A DNA stretch of 64,000 nucleotides from Streptomyces sp. NBC_00523 (GTDB lineage: Bacteria; Actinomycetota; Actinomycetes; Streptomycetales; Streptomycetaceae), in contig NZ_CP107836.1 of assembly GCF_036346615.1 (NCBI RefSeq), positions 3,224,001-3,288,000 of the forward strand, read 5' to 3'. The position numbers and the translations under genes are program-made. Below, in pieces: positions 1-8,598 of this stretch. The notes beneath the pieces were generated by a model. That model searched no databases and had not been told where the DNA came from. It worked only from the letters and a program-made list of their open reading frames with translations. The stretch's first letter is position 1. Each line of letters starts with the position of its first letter.

Positions 1-299
1 CGCCTGCCGCCCTTCGCGGCCTCCATGACAAGATTGGCCGCATCCCTGAGAACGGGCACTCCGGCAGCTGTTGACTGCGCGTCAACAACCGCCAGTTCAG
101 GGGTGCTTACCCCTGCCCGCGCATGGCAGCGGACGACGCCGAGAACATCCGGTTCGGCGACCAGGACGTCCGCGCTCGCGAGCGCCTCGACGGCGCGCAG
201 GGTCAGCAGTCCCGGGTCGCCGGGACCGGCGCCGAGGAAGGTGACGTGCCCTGCGGAGTGGACCGGGAAATCGGATGCGGCGGGGCCGGTGGGGCTCAA
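1..299 (-). CDS. hemD: Uroporphyrinogen-III C-methyltransferase/synthase, N-terminal part
   Basis: This partial gene runs off the left edge; only the first 99 codons are visible. It starts at a TTG that overlaps the hemC stop as TTGA, so translation is probably coupled. The visible protein has the SAM-binding SUMT signature VTFLGAGPGDPGLLTLRA at about residues 20-37, followed by ADVLVAEP, which identifies the uroporphyrinogen-III methyltransferase (CobA) domain. In Streptomyces this domain is usually fused to uroporphyrinogen-III synthase (HemD), the step after HemC, but that half lies outside the window. The fusion is therefore inferred from family knowledge and operon position. Confidence 0.82.
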   Translation of the reverse strand, partial: MSPTGPAASDFPVHSAGHVTFLGAGPGDPGLLTLRAVEALASADVLVAEPDVLGVVRCHARAGVSTPELAVVDAQSTAAGVPVLRDAANLVMEAAKGGR

Positions 300-1258
300 A
301 GTGCTCGCTCCCCCATAAGACCGGCCGCACCCTTGGCAAGCATGTCGGCCGCGAGTTCGCGACCGATCGCCGCCGCGTCGTCGTGCGACGTGGGAACGGG
401 ACCGGTGGTGGACATCTGCACCAGCGAGGCACCGTCGGTGGAACCGACGACACCGCGCAGGCGCAGTTCGTTGACAGCCTGACCGTCGGCCAGGAGGTCG
501 GCCAGCGCACCCACGGGTGCGGAGCAGCCGGCCTCCAGGGCGGCGAGCAGGGCACGCTCGGCGGTCACGGCGACCCGGGTGTACGGGTCGTCGAGCTCGG
601 CGAGCGCGGCGGCGAGGTCGGCGCTGCTCGCAGCGCACTCGATCGCCAGTGCTCCCTGGCCGGGAGCGGGCAGCACGGTGTCGACCGGCAGGAAGTCGGT
701 CACCTCACCGCTGCGGCCCAGACGGCTGAGCCCGGCCGCGGCGAGAACCACCGCGTCCAGCTCGCCGCCGCGTACGAACCCGATCCGGGTGTCGACGTTG
801 CCGCGGATCGGAACGGTCTCGATGTCGAGGCCGTGGCTTCGGGCGTACGCGTTGAGCTGGGCCATGCGGCGCGGGGAGCCGGTGCCGACGCGGGCGCCGG
901 GCGGCAGCTCCGCGAAGGTCAGCCCGTCCCGGGCGATCAGCGCGTCGCGCGGGTCCTCGCGCACCGGCACCGCGGCCAGCGCCAGGCCCTCGGGCTGCGC
1001 GGTCGGCAGGTCCTTCAGCGAGTGGACGGCGAAGTCCACCTCGCCGCGCAGCAGCGCCTCGCGCAGCGCGGCGACGAAGACTCCGGTCCCGCCGATCTGC
1101 GCCAGGTGCTCCCGGGAGGTGTCCCCGTACGTGGTGATCTCCACGAGTTCGACGGCGCGCCCGGTCACCTCGCTGACCGCATCGGCTACGTGGCCGGACT
1201 GGGCCATGGCGAGCTTGGATCGCCTGGTCCCCAGTCGCAGGGGTGAGTTGTCGGTCAT
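296..1258 (-). CDS. hemC: Hydroxymethylbilane synthase (porphobilinogen deaminase)
   Basis: The 320-residue enzyme polymerises four porphobilinogens into hydroxymethylbilane in the cytosol (tetrapyrrole pathway). The N-terminus LRLGTRRSKLA, the HSLKDLPT segment containing the catalytic Asp83, GSPRR for substrate acids, and EAGCSAP with Cys245 (the dipyrromethane cofactor attachment site) are all present. The length is normal for the family. The ATG start at 1258 overlaps the hemA stop as ATGA, and its own stop overlaps the next gene start, so it is the third cistron of a coupled rex-hemA-hemC-hemD operon. A longer upstream reading frame exists but is only hemA-overlapping shadow sequence. Confidence 0.97.
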   Translation of the reverse strand: MTDNSPLRLGTRRSKLAMAQSGHVADAVSEVTGRAVELVEITTYGDTSREHLAQIGGTGVFVAALREALLRGEVDFAVHSLKDLPTAQPEGLALAAVPVREDPRDALIARDGLTFAELPPGARVGTGSPRRMAQLNAYARSHGLDIETVPIRGNVDTRIGFVRGGELDAVVLAAAGLSRLGRSGEVTDFLPVDTVLPAPGQGALAIECAASSADLAAALAELDDPYTRVAVTAERALLAALEAGCSAPVGALADLLADGQAVNELRLRGVVGSTDGASLVQMSTTGPVPTSHDDAAAIGRELAADMLAKGAAGLMGERAL

Positions 1259-2649
1259 GACCGCCCTCGATTCGGGTCGTTCAGGTCTGCCCGGGAGACG
1301 GCGGCGACCGTCTGCGGGTCGAGGTCGAAGAGTTCGCGCAGCGCGTCCGCGTACCCGGCGCCGCCGGGCTCGCTGGCGAGCTGTTTGACCCGCACGGTGG
1401 GCGCGTGCAGGAGCTTGTCCACCACGCGGCGCACGGTCTGCGTGATCTCGGCGCGCTGCTTCTCGTCCAGGTCGGGGAGGCGTCCGTCCAGCCGGGCGAT
1501 CTCGTCCGCCACCACGCCGGCGGCCATCGTGCGCAGGGCGACGACGGTCGGGGTGATGTGGGCGGCGCGCTGGGCGGCCCCGAAGGCGGCGACCTCGTCG
1601 GCGACGATGGTGCGCACCTGGTCCACATCGGCGGCCATCGGGGCGTCGGCCGACGCCTCCGCGAGCGACTCGATGTCGACGAGGCGCACACCGTCGAGGC
1701 GGCCGGCCGCCACGTCGATGTCGCGCGGCATGGCGAGGTCCAGCAGCGCCAGGCGCTCGGGTCCGGTGGACTGCGCCGGGATCAGGCCGCTCGCCGGATC
1801 GGGCACGTGGTCCTGGCCGATCGCCCCGGCGACGGTCTCGGCGGTGAGCACGAGTCCGGTGGCGCCGGTGCACGAGACGGCGATGTCGGCACGTGTCAGT
1901 TCGCCGGTGACCTCGGCCATCTCGACGGCCCGGGCGCGCACCCCCGTACCGCCTGGCTGGTTCAGGATCTCGACCAGGCGGTCGGCGCGGGCCCGGGTGC
2001 GGTTGGCGACGGCGATCTCGGCGACGCCGGAGCGGGCCAGCGTCGCGGCGGCCAGCGAGGACATGGAGCCGGCGCCGATGACGAGGGCGCGCTTGCCCCT
2101 GGCCCAGGCGGCGGTGTCGGGGCCGTCGGCGAGCTGTTCCAGGCCGAAGGTGACGAGCGACTGCCCGGCCCGGTCGATCCCGGTCTCGCTGTGGGCGCGC
2201 TTGCCGACGCGCAGGGCCTGCTGGAAGAGGTCGTTGAGCAGCCGGCCCGCGGTGTGCAGCTCCTGGCCGAGGGCGAGCGCGTCCTTGATCTGGCCGAGGA
2301 TCTGGCCCTCGCCGACGACCATCGAGTCGAGCCCGCAGGCCACCGAGAACAGGTGGTGGACGGCCCGGTCCTCGTAGTGCACGTAGAGATACGGAGTGAG
2401 CTCGTCCAGGCCGACGCCGCTGTGCTGGGCGAGGAGCGTGGACAGCTCGGCGACGCCCGCGTGGAACTTGTCCACGTCGGCGTACAGCTCGATGCGGTTG
2501 CAGGTGGCGAGGACGGTGGCCTCGGCGGCGGGCTCGGCCGCCAGGGTGTCCTGGAGCAGCTTGGCCCGGGTGTCGGCGGCCAGCGAGGCGCGTTCCAGTA
2601 CGGAGACGGGGGCGCTGCGGTGGCTCAGACCCACGAGGAGCAGGCTCAT
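1255..2649 (-). CDS. hemA: Glutamyl-tRNA reductase
   Basis: The enzyme reduces glutamyl-tRNA to glutamate-1-semialdehyde with NADPH, the first committed step of C5-pathway tetrapyrrole synthesis. At 464 residues it has the catalytic domain with nucleophile Cys50 in ATCNRIELY, the NADPH-binding Rossmann motif VIGAGSMSSLAA near residue 190, and a C-terminal dimerisation helix. The ATG start overlaps the rex stop (ATGA), so expression depends on the rex promoter and on translational coupling. NADH-sensing Rex would thus tie haem synthesis to respiratory state. The sequence shows nothing unusual. Confidence 0.97.
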   Translation of the reverse strand: MSLLLVGLSHRSAPVSVLERASLAADTRAKLLQDTLAAEPAAEATVLATCNRIELYADVDKFHAGVAELSTLLAQHSGVGLDELTPYLYVHYEDRAVHHLFSVACGLDSMVVGEGQILGQIKDALALGQELHTAGRLLNDLFQQALRVGKRAHSETGIDRAGQSLVTFGLEQLADGPDTAAWARGKRALVIGAGSMSSLAAATLARSGVAEIAVANRTRARADRLVEILNQPGGTGVRARAVEMAEVTGELTRADIAVSCTGATGLVLTAETVAGAIGQDHVPDPASGLIPAQSTGPERLALLDLAMPRDIDVAAGRLDGVRLVDIESLAEASADAPMAADVDQVRTIVADEVAAFGAAQRAAHITPTVVALRTMAAGVVADEIARLDGRLPDLDEKQRAEITQTVRRVVDKLLHAPTVRVKQLASEPGGAGYADALRELFDLDPQTVAAVSRADLNDPNRGRS

Positions 2650-3413
2650 GCCGGCATCACGGCGGGCATGTCCCCGTCGGGTCCCTTCCGGCCGGTGGTG
2701 GTGGCGCGCACGGGCGGTGCGGCCGGGTCGGGCGCGTTGTCGACGCTCTCCTCACCGGCCTTGCGCTGCTCGTGGAAGGCGAGGATCTGGAGCTCGATGG
2801 AGAGGTCCACCTTGCGCACGTCGACGCCCTCGGGCACGGAGAGGACGGTCGGCGCGAAGTTCAGGATCGAGGTGACACCGGCGGCGACGAGCCGGTCGCA
2901 CACCTGCTGGGCGGCGCCGGGCGGCGTGGTGATCACGCCGATGGAGACGCCGTTCTCGCTGATGATGCGGTCGAGGTCGTCGGCGTGCTGGACGGGGATG
3001 CCCGCGACGGGCGTACCGGCCATGGCCGGGTCGGCGTCGATGAGCGCGGCGACCCGGAAGCCCCGGGAGGCGAAGCCGCCGTAGTTGGCGAGGGCCGCGC
3101 CGAGGTTACCGATGCCGACGATGGCGACCGGCCAGTCCTGGGTGAGGCCGAGCTCGCGCGAGATCTGGTAGACGAGATACTCGACGTCGTAGCCGACGCC
3201 GCGCGTCCCGTACGAGCCGAGATAGCTGAAGTCCTTGCGCAGCTTCGCGGAGTTGACCCCCGCCGCCGCGGCGAGCTCCTCGGAGGAGACCGTGGGGACC
3301 GAGCGCTCGGAGAGCGCGGTCAGCGCACGGAGATACAGCGGAAGTCGGGCGACGGTGGCCTCGGGAATTCCTCGGCTACGGGTCGCCGGTCGGTGATTTC
3401 GGCCAGTTGCCAC
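2646..3413 (-). CDS. rex: Redox-sensing transcriptional repressor Rex
   Basis: Rex represses respiratory and haem genes and leaves DNA when the NADH/NAD+ ratio rises. The 255-residue protein has an N-terminal winged helix (about residues 15-85, containing GVNSAKLRKDFSYLG) and a Rossmann domain with GIGNLGAAL from residue 100, then a domain-swapped C-terminal helix (IELQILAFHEQR). I chose the GTG at 3413 because the protein then starts MATGRNHRPATRSRG, as in the known Streptomyces Rex. A longer in-frame extension upstream would run through the operator and is unlikely. It heads the hem operon and is almost certainly autoregulated. Confidence 0.97.
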   Translation of the reverse strand: MATGRNHRPATRSRGIPEATVARLPLYLRALTALSERSVPTVSSEELAAAAGVNSAKLRKDFSYLGSYGTRGVGYDVEYLVYQISRELGLTQDWPVAIVGIGNLGAALANYGGFASRGFRVAALIDADPAMAGTPVAGIPVQHADDLDRIISENGVSIGVITTPPGAAQQVCDRLVAAGVTSILNFAPTVLSVPEGVDVRKVDLSIELQILAFHEQRKAGEESVDNAPDPAAPPVRATTTGRKGPDGDMPAVMPA

Positions 3414-3478
3414 GGTGCTCCTGCGGGATGAGCGGGGCTTTAGGCGGCCGTATGTCCCAAGACCGCCCCGTCGAATGC

Positions 3479-3507
3479 AGGCTATGTCTTTGTGAACGCG
3501 TGCACAA
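3479..3507 (-). promoter_or_regulatory. Rex operator and rex-hem operon promoter
   Basis: Positions 3490-3507 read TTGTGAACGCGTGCACAA, matching the Rex operator consensus TTGTGAA-N4-TTCACAA at all but one position. On the minus strand this site overlaps a promoter-like pair: TTGTGC (3507-3502) and TAGCCT (3484-3479) with a 17-base spacer, giving a start near 3472 and a leader of about 60 bases before rex. Bound Rex would cover the -35 and spacer. The operator match is direct; the promoter boundaries are inferred. Confidence 0.88.
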
Positions 3508-3685
3508 AGATTGTGTCCGGTTTGTCCGGTCAAAGTGACCGGGGTCACGCACATCCGTCGCGCGATCCAGGAACCATGGACCGCATCAGCCCGTTGCAGG
3601 CCCGAAGGGGGCAAAGCAGCACACACTCCTCACAGCTACGCCCCCGAGACCACTCAAAACGCCCACGATGGTAACCGGGTTTCCG

Positions 3686-3961
3686 TCAGGAAAGCAGCGC
3701 GCTGCGCAGTCTCGCCGGGTCGACCCGCCAGAACGTGTGCTGTTCGTTATCCACGAGTACGACGGGGATCTGCTCCCAGTACTCCCGGTACAGCTCCTCG
3801 TCCTGGGTGATGTCCTTCTCCTCCCAGGAGGCACCGGTCTCCTCGCAGACCGCCCGGACCACCGCGCGGGCGTCGTCACAGAGGTGACAGCCGGGCTTTC
3901 CCACCAGGGTCACCACCCGCTCGGCGGGACTCTTCTTCCTACGACGCAGCAAGGCACTCAT
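3686..3961 (-). CDS. Glutaredoxin-family thiol-disulfide protein
   Basis: A 91-residue protein with a basic N-terminus (SALLRRRKK) and a thioredoxin-fold beginning [17 protein letters not shown], so it has a CxxC active site (CHLC) and the cis-proline segment IPVVLVDN near residue 68. It resembles the DUF836/glutaredoxin-like group that probably reduces or senses disulfides. I chose the ATG at 3961; an in-frame ATG at 3970 is possible. It lies upstream of rex on the same strand, 272 bases away, with the Rex operator between them, so it is likely a separate transcript. The substrate is unknown. Confidence 0.85.
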   Translation of the reverse strand: MSALLRRRKKSPAERVVTLVGKPGCHLCDDARAVVRAVCEETGASWEEKDITQDEELYREYWEQIPVVLVDNEQHTFWRVDPARLRSALLS

Positions 3962-4067
3962 ACCTCTCATTCTCGGCCCCGTCCGGGAGCCCCCGGACAC
4001 CAGGAGTTCACACCACCGCACCACGGTGGAACCGGAACGGCCGGGCCGACTGGCTATGCTCGACCGC

Positions 4068-5009
4068 ATGGCCGCTCTTGGATGGCTCACCCCCCGCAGG
4101 CGTTCCGCCACGGCTCGCAGCGTGCTGGCGGGCGAGGCGGCGGCGGAGGCCGCGCGGAAGTCCTCGCTCGAAGCCGAATCCGCCGCCGACTCCGCCGCCG
4201 CGGCCGAGCCGGAGGAGCCGGAGTTCCCCGTCGTCGGCGACGAACGGGCCGCCGCCTTCTTCGATCTCGACAACACCGTGATGCAGGGCGCCGCGCTCTT
4301 CCACTTCGGCCGCGGCCTGTACAAGCGGAAGTTCTTCGAGCGCCGCGAGCTCACCCGGTTCGCCTGGCAGCAGGCGTGGTTCCGGCTGGCCGGTGTCGAG
4401 GATCCGGAACACATGCAGGACGCCCGCGACAGCGCGCTGTCCATCGTGAAGGGCCACCGCGTCTCCGAGCTGATGTCCATCGGCGAGGAGATCTACGACG
4501 AGTACATGGCCGACCGCATCTGGCCCGGCACCCGCGCCCTGGCCCAGGCCCACCTGGACGCCGGCCAGCGGGTCTGGCTCGTCACCGCCGCCCCGGTGGA
4601 GACCGCCACGATCATCGCCCGCCGGCTCGGCCTGACCGGGGCGCTCGGCACGGTCGCCGAATCGGTCGACGGGGTCTACACCGGCCGCCTGGTCGGCGAA
4701 CCCCTGCACGGCCCCGCGAAGGCCGAGGCGGTCCGCGCCCTGGCGGCGGCGGAGGGCCTGGACCTGGCGCGCTGCGCGGCGTACAGCGACTCGCACAACG
4801 ACATCCCGATGCTGTCGCTGGTGGGCCACCCGTACGCGATCAACCCGGACACCAAGCTCCGCAAGCACGCCCGGGCCCGCGACTGGCGGCTGCGCGACTA
4901 CCGCACCGGCCGCAAGGCGGCCAAGGTCGGCATCCCGGCCGCCGCCGGGGTCGGCGCCCTCGCGGGCGGCACGGCCGCGGCCGTCGCCCTGCACCGCCGC
5001 CGCCGCTGA
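4068..5009 (+). CDS. HAD-IB family phosphatase
   Basis: A 313-residue haloacid-dehalogenase hydrolase of the SerB-like IB subfamily. Motif I is [11 protein letters not shown] (about residue 65), motif II is LVTAAP, and motif IV is [11 protein letters not shown], so all metal and phosphoryl-transfer aspartates are present. The first 60 residues are Ala/Glu-rich and probably disordered; a short hydrophobic stretch ([19 protein letters not shown]) near the C-terminus followed by basic residues could be a membrane anchor. TATGCT at 4055-4060 sits 7 bases before the chosen ATG with no Shine-Dalgarno, suggesting a leaderless mRNA; ATG 4056 is an alternative. The substrate is unknown. It sits just upstream of bldN, as in other Streptomyces. 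Confidence 0.85.
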   Translation: MAALGWLTPRRRSATARSVLAGEAAAEAARKSSLEAESAADSAAAAEPEEPEFPVVGDERAAAFFDLDNTVMQGAALFHFGRGLYKRKFFERRELTRFAWQQAWFRLAGVEDPEHMQDARDSALSIVKGHRVSELMSIGEEIYDEYMADRIWPGTRALAQAHLDAGQRVWLVTAAPVETATIIARRLGLTGALGTVAESVDGVYTGRLVGEPLHGPAKAEAVRALAAAEGLDLARCAAYSDSHNDIPMLSLVGHPYAINPDTKLRKHARARDWRLRDYRTGRKAAKVGIPAAAGVGALAGGTAAAVALHRRRR

Positions 5010-5316
5010 CTCCCCGCCGCATCCGCTGACTCCCCGCGCCCGCGTGCGTCAACACGGCACACCCTTTTCACCGGCCACAACCCGTCGCCCCCGCAGACAG
5101 ATTCCGAAGCGATTCGATCAACAAGTGATCACGATCTGTGACTTGTTGCGTCGAAAAGTTGGCACGGAAGCGACGCAACCGGTGATTTGTGCAACTGGGC
5201 GTAGTGCGGCCTGTACGAAGCGTTATTCTCCTCAGACGCATTCCGGACCCGCCACTCACTACGACGAGTGATGGTTTCGCACTGCTCGTGATGGAAGCTC
5301 TGCCTCTGGGAGTCCC
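5010..5316 (+). promoter_or_regulatory. bldN upstream region with two palindromes
   Basis: This 307-base gap holds the bldN promoter region. Two inverted repeats stand out: GTGATCAC at 5125-5132, and TCACT-N6-AGTGA at 5256-5271. Their half-sites (AGTGA/TCAC) resemble recognition half-sites described for BldD, the c-di-GMP-dependent developmental repressor known to bind upstream of bldN in S. coelicolor. The assignment is inference; I could not place the transcription start. Confidence 0.45.
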
Positions 5317-6096
5317 GTGTACCCACACGTCGGGGTTGACGCCTCGGGCCTGGCTACGCTGCGCGCATCAGTAGCCGAACGCATGCGCGGCTTCGTCCCC
5401 ACCGCGTACGCCGTACCCGCATTCGCCGCCCCTGTACCTGCCGGCCCCTGCTACGCCCTGGCCGAACGCGCCGCGGCGGTGGGAAGACGCGGCACCCGCG
5501 CGGCGGCGACCACCGCCGCCCCGGTGCGGCGGCCTGCCGCCGACAGCGACAGCGCGCGCATGATGGAGCTCGTCGAGCGCGCCCAGGCCGGTGAGGCCGA
5601 CGCCTTCGGACGCCTCTACGACCAGTACAGCGACACCGTCTACCGGTACATCTACTACCGCGTGGGCAGCAAGGCGACGGCGGAGGACCTCACCAGCGAG
5701 ACCTTCCTGCGCGCCCTGCGCCGCATCTCCACCTTCACCTGGCAGGGCCGCGACTTCGGCGCCTGGCTGGTCACGATCGCGCGCAACCTGGTCGCCGACC
5801 ACTTCAAATCCAGTCGTTTCCGGCTGGAAGTGACCACGGGCGAAATGCTCGACGCCAACGAGGTCGCCCGCAGCCCCGAGGACTCCGTCCTGGAATCCCT
5901 CTCCAACGAGGCGCTCCTCCAGGCCGTGCGCCGCCTCAACCCCCAGCAGCAGGAGTGCGTGACCCTGCGCTTCCTGCAAGGGCTCTCGGTCGCCGAGACC
6001 GCCCGTGTCATGGGCAAGAACGAGGGCGCGATCAAGACCCTCCAGTACCGTGCCGTCCGCACCCTCGCCCGGCTCCTCCCGGACGATGCCCGCTGA
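5317..6096 (+). CDS. bldN: Developmental ECF sigma factor BldN
   Basis: This ECF sigma factor is required for aerial hypha formation and drives chaplin, rodlin, bldM and rsbN transcription. The 259-residue protein has a Streptomyces-specific N-terminal extension of about 85 residues that is proteolytically removed in the known protein, then sigma region 2 (about 88-155, AFGRLYDQYSDTVYRYIYYR) and region 4 (about 195-250, LRFLQGLSVAETARVMGKNEG). GTG at 5317 follows GGGAG with good spacing and gives MYPHVGVDASGLATLR, matching the known start. Its anti-sigma RsbN follows. Identification is by strong recall of the S. coelicolor sequence. Confidence 0.95.
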   Translation: MYPHVGVDASGLATLRASVAERMRGFVPTAYAVPAFAAPVPAGPCYALAERAAAVGRRGTRAAATTAAPVRRPAADSDSARMMELVERAQAGEADAFGRLYDQYSDTVYRYIYYRVGSKATAEDLTSETFLRALRRISTFTWQGRDFGAWLVTIARNLVADHFKSSRFRLEVTTGEMLDANEVARSPEDSVLESLSNEALLQAVRRLNPQQQECVTLRFLQGLSVAETARVMGKNEGAIKTLQYRAVRTLARLLPDDAR

Positions 6097-6162
6097 CGGC
6101 TCCCCCCGCCGGGCCGTTCCCGGCGTTGCGTGCATCACGCACTGGTCCGATCATCTTTCGTG

Positions 6163-6191
6163 CGTAACCCAAGTGCCGAGCCACTCGTTGT
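6163..6191 (+). promoter_or_regulatory. Candidate sigma-BldN promoter of rsbN
   Basis: CGTAAC (6163-6168) and CGTTGT (6186-6191) are separated by 17 bases, matching the sigma-BldN consensus as I recall it (CGTAAC and CGTTG-). It lies in the 225-base gap between bldN and rsbN, about 120 bases before the rsbN start. This would make RsbN a feedback product of the sigma factor it inhibits, as reported in other Streptomyces. The transcription start is inferred near 6200. Confidence 0.72.
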
Positions 6192-6321
6192 GCCGGTTGC
6201 AGGCCCCCTGTCGTCACACCATGTCCGCAGACGCTCACTCGTTCGTGTGGAAGCGCTCAAGGTGTGCAACCTTCCGGATCCCCAGGGGAGTCGACCGTCA
6301 TGACGAGAGGAGGTGCCGCCA

Positions 6322-7521
6322 GTGATCGCAAACGTCTCGGCACACCGGCGGGCGAACGCCTTCGCCCAGGCCCTGGAGGAGCAGTCGCTCCGCGGTGCGG
6401 CGGCCGTACAGCCCGAGGACCCGGCCGAACAGGCCGACCGAGGACCGCTGTTGGCCCTGGCGAACGGCCTCGGAGAGCTGCCGAAGCCGCAGTTGGACCC
6501 CGAGGTCAAAGTGGTGCAGCGAGCCCAGCTCGTCGCCGCCATGGAAGCCATGTTCGCCGAGGGAGGCGCGTCCGCGGACCCTACGGTGCCCTCGCAACGG
6601 AGCAGGGGCAGCCACCGCGCGTCCCCGCTCCGCAAACTGCGCCCCAGATCCCGCTGGACCAAGGGTCTTGCCGCCGGCGGACTCACCGTCGGGGTGGCCG
6701 CAGGCGCCTTCGGCGGGGTGGCCGCCGCCAGCTCCGACGCCCTCCCCGGTGACTCGCTCTACGGCCTGAAGCGCGGCATGGAGGACCTCCACCTCGGCCT
6801 CACCCGCGACGACACCGACCGCGGCGAGATCTACCTCGACCAGGCGTCCACGCGCCTCGGCGAGGCCCGCCGCCTCATGGAGCGCGCCCGCGCGGGCGAC
6901 CTCGACCACGAGCAGCTCTCCGAGATCAGGCGCACGCTCAACGGCATGTCGCACGACGCCACCGAGGGCCACCGCCTCCTCCACGCCGCGTACGAACGGG
7001 ACGGCGCCCTCGGTCCGATCCAGACCCTGGACTCCTTCTCCCGCTCCCACCGCGACACCTGGAGCAGCCTCCGCGACCGCCTCCCCGTCCAGCTGACCGA
7101 CGTGGGCAACCAGGTCAGTTCGGTCTTCGACGCCATAGACGAAGAGGTCGCGCCGCTCCAGTCGCTGTTCCCGCGCGCCCCGGAGAAGGGCCCCGAGTCC
7201 CGCCGCTCCGACTCCACGGGCAACGTCGCGGACCCGTCCACCGACGCGCGCACCCCGTCGCCCTCGTCCTCCACCCGCCACGAGGACGGCGATACGGGCT
7301 CCAGCACCTCGCCGCGCCCCTCGGACGCCGGCTCCAGCCCGGCCGGCGGCCTGATCGGCGGGGGCACGGACGGGCTCTTCGACCCGCCGTCCCCGGACGC
7401 GACCAGCCCGTCGAAGGAGGCGCCGAGCTCGACGCCGCCGTCGCCGGACATCACCATCCCGCCGCTGCTGCCGGGCCTCATCGGCGGTCTCGGCATCGAC
7501 GCGGAGAACGAGAAGGGCTGA
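6322..7521 (+). CDS. rsbN: Anti-sigma factor RsbN
   Basis: RsbN is the membrane-bound anti-sigma that holds sigma-BldN. The 399-residue protein has a cytoplasmic N-terminal sigma-binding region (about 1-105, IANVSAHRRANAFAQALEEQ), one transmembrane helix near 114-136 (Gly/Ala-rich), and an extracytoplasmic DUF5667-like helical segment (GDSLYGLKRGMEDLHLGL) followed by a long Ser/Pro/Asp-rich tail. I chose GTG 6322 because GAGAGGAGG at 6305-6313 is 8 bases upstream; GTG 6313 lies within that ribosome-binding site. It follows bldN and probably has its own sigma-BldN promoter. Confidence 0.92.
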   Translation: MIANVSAHRRANAFAQALEEQSLRGAAAVQPEDPAEQADRGPLLALANGLGELPKPQLDPEVKVVQRAQLVAAMEAMFAEGGASADPTVPSQRSRGSHRASPLRKLRPRSRWTKGLAAGGLTVGVAAGAFGGVAAASSDALPGDSLYGLKRGMEDLHLGLTRDDTDRGEIYLDQASTRLGEARRLMERARAGDLDHEQLSEIRRTLNGMSHDATEGHRLLHAAYERDGALGPIQTLDSFSRSHRDTWSSLRDRLPVQLTDVGNQVSSVFDAIDEEVAPLQSLFPRAPEKGPESRRSDSTGNVADPSTDARTPSPSSSTRHEDGDTGSSTSPRPSDAGSSPAGGLIGGGTDGLFDPPSPDATSPSKEAPSSTPPSPDITIPPLLPGLIGGLGIDAENEKG

Positions 7522-7557
7522 ACCTCAGGCCCGTGCGGAACGGTGCGGCGGCGGCCG

Positions 7558-8583
7558 TCAGAAGAAGACCGACCGCCGCTGCACCAGCAGCTTGTACAGC
7601 GTGTGCTGGATCTGCTCCCGCACCTGATCCGTCAGGTTGAACATCAGCATCGGGTCCTCCGCCGCCTCCAGCGGATAGCCGTCCGTCGGGATCGGCTCAC
7701 CGAACTGGATCGTCCACTTCGTCGGCAGCGGCACCGCCCCCAGCGGCCCCAGCCACGGGAACGTCGGCGTGATCGGGAAGTACGGGAAACCCAGCAGCCG
7801 CGCCAGCGTCTTCGCGTTTCCGATCATCGGGTAGATCTCCTCCGCGCCCACGATCGAGCACGGCACGATCGGCACCCCGGCCCGCAGCGCCGTCGACACG
7901 AAGCCGCCCCGTCCGAAGCGCTGGAGCTTGTACCGCTCGCCGAACGGCTTCCCGATCCCCTTGAAGCCCTCCGGCATCACGCCGACGACCTCGCCCTGCC
8001 GTAGCAGCCGTTCCGCGTCCTCCGCGCACGCCAGCGTGTGCCCGGCCTTCCGGGCCAGCTCGTTGACCACGGGCAGCATGAAGACCAGGTCCGCCGCGAG
8101 CAGCCGCAGATGCCGGTCCGCCGGGTGGTGGTCGTGCACCGCGACCTGGAGCATCAGCCCGTCGAGCGGCAGCGTCCCGGAGTGGTTGGACACGATGAGC
8201 GCCCCGCCCTCGGCCGGGATGTTCTCGACGCCCTTCGCCTCGACCCGGAAGTACTTCTCGTACACCGGCCGCAGCAGCGACATCAGGACCTGGTCGGTCA
8301 GCTCCTCGTCGTAGCCGAACTCGTCGACGTCGTACTCACCGGTGACCCGCCGCCGCAGGAAGGCGAGCCCGCCCGCGATCCGGCGGTCCCAGGCGCCACG
8401 GTCGGACGCGGCGCCCTCGCGCGGCCCCTCCGGGTCCTGCGGGGCGTCCGGGGAGCCGGAGGGGCCCGGCAGGGCGCTCACCGACCCCGTGCCGCGTGCC
8501 GGAGACCGCCGCCGAGCGGCGCGCGGCACGCCCCCCGACCGCGAACGGTCGTCGTCGAACGGAATGACCTTGGCATCCGCCAT
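7558..8583 (-). CDS. PlsC-type acyltransferase
   Basis: A 341-residue member of the 1-acyl-glycerol-3-phosphate acyltransferase superfamily, which transfers acyl chains to lysophospholipids or related acceptors at the membrane. About 85 disordered N-terminal residues precede the catalytic domain. The histidine motif is NHSGTLPLD (near residue 142), an actinobacterial variant with a longer His-Asp spacing than classical NHxxxxD; the MPEGFKG motif (near 212) corresponds to the acceptor-binding EGT block, and VPIVPCSIVGAEE follows. The exact acceptor is unknown. It starts 15 bases after the stop of the upstream epimerase-like gene, suggesting an operon. Confidence 0.85.
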   Translation of the reverse strand: MADAKVIPFDDDRSRSGGVPRAARRRSPARGTGSVSALPGPSGSPDAPQDPEGPREGAASDRGAWDRRIAGGLAFLRRRVTGEYDVDEFGYDEELTDQVLMSLLRPVYEKYFRVEAKGVENIPAEGGALIVSNHSGTLPLDGLMLQVAVHDHHPADRHLRLLAADLVFMLPVVNELARKAGHTLACAEDAERLLRQGEVVGVMPEGFKGIGKPFGERYKLQRFGRGGFVSTALRAGVPIVPCSIVGAEEIYPMIGNAKTLARLLGFPYFPITPTFPWLGPLGAVPLPTKWTIQFGEPIPTDGYPLEAAEDPMLMFNLTDQVREQIQHTLYKLLVQRRSVFF

Positions 8584-8598
8584 CGTCGCTGCGCTCCT

